DNA from: an uncultured Ruminococcus sp.
Lineage (GTDB): Bacteria > Bacillota > Clostridia > Lachnospirales > Lachnospiraceae
Length of the DNA: 64,000 nucleotides
NCBI GenBank assembly: GCA_900541505.1
Contig: UQKK01000006.1
Location: 71,527-135,526 of the forward strand
Reading direction: 5' to 3'
In this document: positions 58,401-64,000 of the stretch, in pieces
Numbering within the stretch: the stretch's first letter is position 1
How the letters are laid out: every line of letters starts with the position of its first letter
The notes under the pieces: model-generated
Database searches by the model: none
Told to the model about the DNA's origin: nothing
The model's input: only the letters and a program-made list of their open reading frames with translations
Made by a program: the position numbers and the translations under genes

Positions 58401-59264
58401 TTACTTTGTCAATACTTCGACTCCGTCTTCTTTTATCAGGACCATATATTCAATCTGCGCGGAGAGTCCGTCGTCGATGGTGTACACAGTCCAGTCGTTC
58501 TCCTCGTCCACATAGAAATCCGGACTGCCCTCGTTTATCATAGGCTCGATGGTGAACATCATACCCGGCACAAGGAGCATCTCACTGCCCTTGGGGGTCA
58601 CGTAGCTGACAAAGGGGTCTTCATGGAACTGCAGTCCGATTCCGTGACCGCCAATCTCCTCCACAACAGAGTACCCGTTCGCCTGGGCGTGGGTGTTGAT
58701 GGCGTCCGCGATATCTCCCAGATGTCCCCAGGGCTTTGCCGCCGCCAGACCGAGGTTGACACATTCTTCCGTTACTCGGATGAGGCGCTCTGCGCGCTCG
58801 GAAATCTTTCCCATCTTAAACATACGGGAGGCATCAGAGAAATAACCATTCAGGATGGTGGACACGTCTACGTTGATGATATCGCCCTCCTGAAGGATGA
58901 TATTCTCATCCGGGATGCCGTGGCATACTTCGTTGTTGATGGAAGTGCAGACACTCTTGGGAAATCCCTGATAGTTGAGCGGCGCGGGAATCCCGCCGTG
59001 CTCCTTTGTATATTCGTAGACAATGCGGTCAATCTCCGCCGTACTCATGCCGACGTGGATTTCCTTCGCCACAGCGTCCAGCACCGCCGTGTTGAGCCGT
59101 GCGCTTTCCTTGATTTTCTCAATCTGGAAAGGGGTCTTGAGCATCTGGCGTGTGGGAACGATTTCTCCCTTTTCCGCGTGAATCATCATTTTTTCTTCAA
59201 TCGGCATATGGCATTTCTTATATTTCTTGCCGCTGCCGCACCAACACAGGTCATTTCTCTCCAT
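58401..59264 (-). CDS. map: Methionine aminopeptidase with N-terminal SEC-C zinc motif
   Basis: This 287-residue enzyme removes the initiator methionine. A SEC-C zinc motif opens it (C7-x-C9, C18-H19), as in the longer Firmicute type. The peptidase ligands are visible in INVDVS, SDASRMF, GGHGIG, TIEPM and IEYMV. The SEC-C motif probably helps contact with the ribosome. The upstream DUF1015 gene is 30 bp away on the same strand, so they may be co-transcribed. Confidence 0.95.
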   Translation of the reverse strand: MERNDLCWCGSGKKYKKCHMPIEEKMMIHAEKGEIVPTRQMLKTPFQIEKIKESARLNTAVLDAVAKEIHVGMSTAEIDRIVYEYTKEHGGIPAPLNYQGFPKSVCTSINNEVCHGIPDENIILQEGDIINVDVSTILNGYFSDASRMFKMGKISERAERLIRVTEECVNLGLAAAKPWGHLGDIADAINTHAQANGYSVVEEIGGHGIGLQFHEDPFVSYVTPKGSEMLLVPGMMFTIEPMINEGSPDFYVDEENDWTVYTIDDGLSAQIEYMVLIKEDGVEVLTK

Positions 59265-59294
59265 GAATGAATCTCTCCTTTTTTATAAACTCTG

Positions 59295-60536
59295 TCAATG
59301 TTCTATCTTGTGAAGGAACAAGCCGCTCCTTAATTTGGGCTCGAACCAGGTCGATTTCGGAGGCATGAGTCTCCCGGCGTCCGCCACGGCGAACAGCTCT
59401 TCCATGGATGTGGGATACATGGAAAACGCGATGCCGTTCGTTTCTTCTGCCGCTTCCTGTAAAGCCATGAGTCCGCGGATTCCCCCGATAAAGCGGATGC
59501 GCGAATCGGTCTTGGGGTCCTGGATTCCCAGCAGGGGGGCGAGGATATTGTTTTGCAGGATGGAGACGTCCAGCCCGTCCACAGGGTCGTTGGAAAAGAG
59601 CTTATGCTTTGCCCGAAGACAGTACCATGTGCCGTTTCCATACAGACCAAATTCACCCTTTTTCTGCGGACGGTAAGGCTTATCACCCTGCGGGCTCACC
59701 TCAAATCCGTCCTCTATCATAGCAAGAAGTTTGTCAAATGTATAGCCGTTTAAATCAGAAACTACCCGGTTATAATCAAAAATCCGCAGTTCATCCGACG
59801 GGAACAGGACCGAGAGAAAATAATTAAATTCCTCGGTGCCGTCATAGCCAGGATGTGCCTCTCTGCGCCGTATACCGACTTTTACCGCGGAAGCTGCGCG
59901 GTGGTGTCCGTCAGCGATATAGACCTGGTTTATAGAAGAAAAAATTTGAGAAATTTTCTCGATGCGTTCGGTTTCCTTTACCGCCCAGACCTGATGGCGT
60001 ATGCCATCCTCGCCTGTGAAGTCATAGAGAGACGGCATAGCACAGATTTCCTTTAAGACAGCTTTCAAATCCGGGTTTGCCCGATAGCTCAAAAAGATAG
60101 GACCGGTCTGCGTACTTAAGGTATCGACATGGCGGATACGGTCAAGCTCCTTGTCCTCTCTTGTATTTTCATGTTTGCGAATGGTGTTGTTCAGATAATC
60201 GTCAATGGAGGCACAGCCGACAATCCCGGTCTGCGTATATCCATCCATGGTGAGGGCATATACATAGAAACAGGGGCTTTCATCCTGTATAAAAGCTCCC
60301 TTGGAAATCCAGGCATTTAACATCTGCGACGCCCGGTCATAGACCGGCTGGGAATACATATCAACCTCTTCCGAAAACTGTGTCTCAGGGCGGTCGATAT
60401 TGAGAAACGACATCGGGTTATCCCTGGTAATCTCCCGCGCTTCCCGGCTCGTGTACACGTCATAGGGCAGAGCCGCTATGGAGGAGGCAAGATGTTCTGC
60501 GGGGCGGATACCCCGAAATGGTCGGATGTCGGTCAT
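59295..60536 (-). CDS. DUF1015 (SerK-like) family protein
   Basis: This 413-residue protein opens with PFRGIRPAEHLASSIAALPYDVYTSREAREI. It also has NPMSFLNIDRPE and the central YIADGHHRAASA, the hallmark of DUF1015. This family includes ATP-dependent serine kinases related to SerK (ParB/Srx fold), which make O-phosphoserine. In anaerobes it is often beside serine biosynthesis genes; here it is beside map only, so the activity is uncertain. A possible ribosome binding site (AGAAGGAGA) precedes the start. Confidence 0.85.
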   Translation of the reverse strand: MTDIRPFRGIRPAEHLASSIAALPYDVYTSREAREITRDNPMSFLNIDRPETQFSEEVDMYSQPVYDRASQMLNAWISKGAFIQDESPCFYVYALTMDGYTQTGIVGCASIDDYLNNTIRKHENTREDKELDRIRHVDTLSTQTGPIFLSYRANPDLKAVLKEICAMPSLYDFTGEDGIRHQVWAVKETERIEKISQIFSSINQVYIADGHHRAASAVKVGIRRREAHPGYDGTEEFNYFLSVLFPSDELRIFDYNRVVSDLNGYTFDKLLAMIEDGFEVSPQGDKPYRPQKKGEFGLYGNGTWYCLRAKHKLFSNDPVDGLDVSILQNNILAPLLGIQDPKTDSRIRFIGGIRGLMALQEAAEETNGIAFSMYPTSMEELFAVADAGRLMPPKSTWFEPKLRSGLFLHKIEH

Positions 60537-60804
60537 GGTCTGTTCTCCTTCTCTTCATTATAATAGACTGAACACATTTTAACACAAAAAATAGAATTAT
60601 ACCATAAAACATTGAAATTACCCGCTCTTTTCGAATCTGCGAACTCAACTATGGGGATGTTCGCTTGCAAAACCATGCAGGCACGTTTTTGTTTCAACAC
60701 AGTATGACTGAACTGATGTCGAAAATCAGCAAAATATGTAAGAATTGCTTGCCCGCAGTAAAAAAGTATAGTACTATAAAAACTTGAAGGAGTGGTTCAA
60801 TATC

Positions 60805-61401
60805 ATGTCGAATTTGATTTACTGGGTTTTAATGGTTGTAATCGTTGGGGCGAGCATCGGAATCCTGACGGGAACCTTTATCACTGTCAGAAAGAATAAG
60901 AATGAGGAAAATAACAGAGCAGGTCGCGGCTCATCACACAGATATGACGATGAAGATGATGATTACGATGAGGATGATTATGAGGATGAACGTTCGCGCA
61001 GGAGAAAGGCGGCTCCCCAGGCTGAGAGGCAGCAGGCACAGCGTTCCGCGCAGCAGCCTCGCAGGAATGAGAAGAAGCAGTGGAAGATTATCCTGGAGAA
61101 CTTAGATTCATGGGAGAAGCACAGCTTCATCTTCTATGATACCGTAGCGATTGGGCGCGGCAGCGATATCCGCACGTATGAGAAATATCTTTCCGTATCG
61201 GAGGACCCCAGAATCTCTAAGATTCACTGTGCGATTATGAGAAGAGGGGATAAGCTCTATTTGAAGGACTTGGAGTCCAGAAATGGTACCTACTTAAATG
61301 GGAAAAAGATAGACAGACCGGTCGTGCTGCAGAGGGATGACGTCATCGGCTGCGGAGAATCCCGGTTTGAAGTGCTGAAGATATTGAGGGAGAGAGACTG
61401 A
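60805..61401 (+). CDS. FHA-domain membrane protein
   Basis: This 198-residue protein has one N-terminal transmembrane helix (about 5-28), a very acidic linker (about 50-70, Asp/Glu runs) followed by a basic Gln-rich stretch, and a C-terminal FHA domain (about 118-195). The phosphothreonine-binding pattern VAIGRGSD, then RISKIHCAIM and DLESRNGTYLNGKKI, is complete. It should tether phospho-protein partners at the inner membrane face. No Ser/Thr kinase gene is in the window. The start at 60805 follows GAAGGAG; a TTG at 60784 overlaps that site. Confidence 0.88.
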   Translation: MSNLIYWVLMVVIVGASIGILTGTFITVRKNKNEENNRAGRGSSHRYDDEDDDYDEDDYEDERSRRRKAAPQAERQQAQRSAQQPRRNEKKQWKIILENLDSWEKHSFIFYDTVAIGRGSDIRTYEKYLSVSEDPRISKIHCAIMRRGDKLYLKDLESRNGTYLNGKKIDRPVVLQRDDVIGCGESRFEVLKILRERD

Positions 61402-61421
61402 ATAAAGTGAAAAGAATGAAG

Positions 61422-61457
61422 AGCAGGGCGTGTGTTAGTTTGACATGCCCTGCTTTT
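61422..61457 (+). terminator. Rho-independent terminator after the FHA gene
   Basis: AGCAGGGCGTG pairs with CATGCCCTGCT (one G-T) and TTTA follows. Confidence 0.8.
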
Positions 61458-61507
61458 ACGTGATAAAATGAGGGACAGCAATGTTGAAGAAAAAAGAGGA
61501 GGTCATT

Positions 61508-63787
61508 ATGATAAAACTGTACGATGACGGTGTCTATCTGCTGCACGGCACCGAGATAGTAGAAGACCCGGCAAAGGCGGGAATTTCCGTATCGAAAGAG
61601 GAAGCGGCAAAGAATACGATTGCTTATGGGATTCTGGAGGCGCACAACACATCTTCCGACATGAAGAGCCTGCAGATTAAATTTGATAAACTGACATCCC
61701 ACGATATTACTTTTGTGGGAATCATTCAGACAGCGAGAGCATCAGGGCTGGAGAAATTTCCGGTGCCTTACGTGCTGACGAACTGCCACAACAGCCTGTG
61801 CGCGGTAGGCGGAACGATTAACGAGGATGACCACATGTTTGGCCTGACCTGTGCGAAGAAATACGGCGGTGTCTATGTGCCTCCTCACCAGGCAGTCATC
61901 CATCAGTTTGCGCGCGAGATGCTCGCGGGCGGCGGGAAGATGATTTTAGGTTCCGACAGCCACACCCGCTACGGTGCGCTGGGAACCATGGCGATGGGCG
62001 AGGGCGGACCGGAGCTTGTAAAACAGCTTCTGAACAAGACTTACGACATCAAGATGCCGGGCGTGATTGGCATTTACCTGGACGGAGAGCCCATGAAAGG
62101 GGTAGGACCTCAGGACGTTGCCCTGGCAATCATCGGAGCGACCTTCAAGAACGGCTATGTCAATAATAAGGTCATGGAATTTGTAGGACCGGGTGTCGGA
62201 AGCTTAAGCGCGGACTTCCGCATCGGCATCGATGTTATGACCACAGAGACGACCTGCCTGTCCTCCATCTGGCGCACAGATGAGAAGATTAAAGAATTTT
62301 ACGATATCCACGGAAGAAGCGAAGACTACAAAGAGCTGAATCCGAAGGATGTGGCTTACTACGATGGTATGGTCTATGTAAACTTGAGCGAGATTAAGCC
62401 TATGATTGCCATGCCGTTCCATCCGAGCAATGTCTATTCCATCGATGAGCTGAATGAAAACCTTACAGACATTCTGCACGATGTAGAGCAGAAGGCTCTG
62501 GTGAGCTTAGACGGCGCGGTAGAGTATTCTCTCAAGGATAAAGTCGTGGACGGCAAGTTCTACGTAGAGCAGGGAATCATTGCCGGATGTGCGGGCGGCG
62601 GATTTGAAAATATCTGCGCTGCCGCGGACATTATTAAAGGAAAGAATATCGGCGCGGATGCCTTTACTTTCAGCGTATACCCGGCAAGTATGCCGGTTTA
62701 TATGGAACTGGTGAAAAACGGCGCTGTGGCTGACCTATTAGAGGCGGGTACGGTTGTGAAGACTGCCTTCTGCGGACCGTGCTTCGGAGCGGGAGATACC
62801 CCGGCGAACAACGCCTTCTCCATCCGTCATACGACGAGAAACTTCCCGAACCGCGAGGGAAGCAAGCTGCAGAGCGGACAGATTTCCTCTGTAGCGCTGA
62901 TGGACGCGCGCTCCATTGCGGCGACGGCTGCCAACAAGGGATTCTTGACCCCGGCAACAGCGATGGATGTGGAGTACAAAGGACAGAAATATCATTTTGA
63001 TAAGAATATTTACGCAAACCGTGTATTTGACAGCAAAGGCGTTGCAGACCCGGATGTGGAAATCCAGTTCGGGCCGAATATCAAGGACTGGCCGGCGATG
63101 TCCGCGCTGCCGGAAAATCTCATCGTGAAGGTGGTTTCTGAGATTCACGACCCGGTAACGACCACAGACGAACTGATTCCGTCCGGCGAGACCTCCTCCT
63201 ACCGTTCCAACCCCCTGGGGCTGGCAGAGTTTGCGCTCTCCAGAAAAGACCCCGCTTATGTGGGACGGGCAAAGGAAGTGCAGGCGGCACAGAAAGCCAT
63301 TGAGAGCGGCTCATGTCCGCTGGATGCTCTGGAGGAATTGAAGCCTGTCATGGCGAAGATTCAGGAAACTTACCCCCATGTCGGCAAAGGAAATATTGGT
63401 GTGGGAAGCACCATCTTTGCGGTGAAGCCGGGTGACGGTTCTGCCCGCGAGCAGGCGGCGTCCTGCCAGAAGGTACTTGGCGGCTGGGCGAACATTGCCA
63501 ACGAATACGCTACCAAGCGTTACCGCTCTAACCTTATCAACTGGGGTATGCTTCCCTTCTTAACTGACGCGGAAGATACCGCACTGCCGTTTAAGAACGG
63601 AGATTATATTTTCGTTCCCGATGTGCGAAAAGCAGTGGAAGAAAAACAGGATGTCATCAAGGCATATGTAGTGGGAGACGATTTGAAAGAAATCGATTTG
63701 CGGTTAGGCGATTTGACTGACGCGGAGAGAGAGATTATTCTTCAGGGATGCCTCATCAACTACTACCGGGCTACATCAGGAAAATAA
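61508..63787 (+). CDS. Aconitase-family hydratase
   Basis: This 759-residue protein has the aconitase fold. The three Fe-S ligands are C361 (IAGCAGGG), C422 and C425 (FCGPCFG), almost the spacing of mitochondrial aconitase. The substrate loop SDSHTRYGALG is present, and the C-terminal swivel domain follows from about residue 600. It resembles the YbhJ/hydratase subgroup rather than AcnA or LeuC. It probably hydrates or isomerises a tricarboxylic acid in the cytoplasm; the substrate is uncertain. The start at 61508 follows AGGAGGTC; an upstream in-frame ATG at 61481 lacks a site. Confidence 0.88.
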   Translation: MIKLYDDGVYLLHGTEIVEDPAKAGISVSKEEAAKNTIAYGILEAHNTSSDMKSLQIKFDKLTSHDITFVGIIQTARASGLEKFPVPYVLTNCHNSLCAVGGTINEDDHMFGLTCAKKYGGVYVPPHQAVIHQFAREMLAGGGKMILGSDSHTRYGALGTMAMGEGGPELVKQLLNKTYDIKMPGVIGIYLDGEPMKGVGPQDVALAIIGATFKNGYVNNKVMEFVGPGVGSLSADFRIGIDVMTTETTCLSSIWRTDEKIKEFYDIHGRSEDYKELNPKDVAYYDGMVYVNLSEIKPMIAMPFHPSNVYSIDELNENLTDILHDVEQKALVSLDGAVEYSLKDKVVDGKFYVEQGIIAGCAGGGFENICAAADIIKGKNIGADAFTFSVYPASMPVYMELVKNGAVADLLEAGTVVKTAFCGPCFGAGDTPANNAFSIRHTTRNFPNREGSKLQSGQISSVALMDARSIAATAANKGFLTPATAMDVEYKGQKYHFDKNIYANRVFDSKGVADPDVEIQFGPNIKDWPAMSALPENLIVKVVSEIHDPVTTTDELIPSGETSSYRSNPLGLAEFALSRKDPAYVGRAKEVQAAQKAIESGSCPLDALEELKPVMAKIQETYPHVGKGNIGVGSTIFAVKPGDGSAREQAASCQKVLGGWANIANEYATKRYRSNLINWGMLPFLTDAEDTALPFKNGDYIFVPDVRKAVEEKQDVIKAYVVGDDLKEIDLRLGDLTDAEREIILQGCLINYYRATSGK

Positions 63788-63793
63788 AAATGT

Positions 63794-63890
63794 AAAAGAG
63801 ATATCGAGCCTGCACAGCGTCAGAGCACAAGAGGGCGACCCTGTTGCCCCCTGTGCACTGAGGTTGAGAGGAGACGGTATCTCTTTTTTC
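63794..63890 (+). terminator. Long structured hairpin after the hydratase gene (terminator or small RNA)
   Basis: AAAAGAGATATCG pairs with CGGTATCTCTTTT around about 70 nt that fold further (GCACA/TGTGC, GGGCGAC/GTTGCCC, CAG/CTG), and TTTTTTC follows. It is much larger than an ordinary terminator and may be a small RNA or an attenuator. Confidence 0.6.
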
Positions 63891-63937
63891 TTTCATGTAA
63901 AAATTTTCAAATTCCATGCAACAAAATCTCTGCAAAT

Positions 63938-64000
63938 TGACTCTTATATATCAGAGGGAGATGACTCCCGCCTCTATAGGCGGTGAGTAACAAATCCGTA
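63938..64000 (+). promoter_or_regulatory. Start of a structured leader cut by the window edge
   Basis: A TTGACT hexamer is followed by A+T-rich sequence, then two adjacent hairpins (GGGAG/CTCCC and CCGCC/GGCGG) and GGTGAGTAAC. It could be the 5' leader or riboswitch of the next gene; the class cannot be told from the part seen. Confidence 0.25.

Noticed and set aside
58338..59270. 310-codon plus-strand open frame
   Set aside because: Antisense shadow of map, whose metal ligands are all present.
63950..64000. Start of a 16S rRNA gene suggested by GGTGAGTAAC
   Set aside because: The flanking sequence does not match the 16S 5' region; the resemblance is limited to about ten bases.
63940..64000. 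Fluoride riboswitch at the window edge
   Set aside because: GATGACTCCCGCC is reminiscent of it, but the following CCGCC/GGCGG hairpin does not fit that class and the element is cut off.

Overview
The window looks like a chromosomal segment of an anaerobic, spore-forming Firmicute of the Clostridia, most likely family Lachnospiraceae. The evidence is the conserved sporulation/division run rqcP-yabP-yabQ-divIC-spoIIE-tilS-hpt-ftsH, a CotS-like coat protein, a split (two-subunit) transketolase, a DUF5711 protein, a GltS-type symporter, a TIGR04002-type ECF S component beside a small radical SAM protein, a preQ1 riboswitch before queT, and Gram-positive ribosome binding sites. No species is named; that would need a database search.

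Layout. 1-2070: end of a transaldolase gene and the two transketolase subunits (non-oxidative pentose phosphate metabolism), closed by a terminator. 2082-12433: a phase-variation cassette. A tyrosine recombinase gene is followed by a 364-bp segment bounded by perfect 21-bp inverted repeats, then by an 8.7-kb gene for a giant cell-surface protein (signal peptide, von Willebrand A domain, about 14 pilin-like isopeptide/Cna-like repeat domains, two DUF11-like domains, C-terminal anchor). The only strong promoter inside the segment points away from the surface-protein gene in this assembly, so the sequence appears to have captured the OFF state. 12539-17163: an AP2/Cys-cluster protein, an HD-domain protein and an ABC-2 exporter operon. 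17350-22638: membrane proteins of envelope character (zinc-ribbon protein, LysM protein, DUF5711 protein, CvpA). 22674-23196: a candidate Fst/par-like type I toxin-antitoxin locus and a tRNA-Ala. 23302-27715: an A+T-richer accessory stretch with a DUF4143 ATPase, an unknown protein, tandem repeats, and an ECF sigma/DUF4179 anti-sigma pair.

27794-31857: a small catabolic regulon (GltS-like symporter, IclR regulator, M20 hydrolase) tied together by three copies of a 17-bp palindrome. 31928-34000: queT with its preQ1 riboswitch, a second type I toxin-antitoxin locus (holin-like toxin), a Uma2 nuclease-fold protein and a small ribbon-helix-helix-like protein. 34243-46225: a Sel1-repeat zinc-ribbon protein, asnS, a YhaO/YhaN (SbcDC-like) pair, cca, a CotS-like gene and an alpha-phosphoglucomutase. 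46450-53751: hup and the conserved sporulation/division/tRNA-modification/protease run. 53786-63787: a GH13 amylase, a vitamin B6-like salvage cluster (kinase plus ECF S component plus radical SAM protein), map, a DUF1015 protein, an FHA protein and an aconitase-family hydratase, ending in a structured RNA hairpin and a truncated leader.

The most notable result is the recombinase/invertible-promoter/giant-adhesin cassette. The two unannotated type I toxin-antitoxin loci come next.
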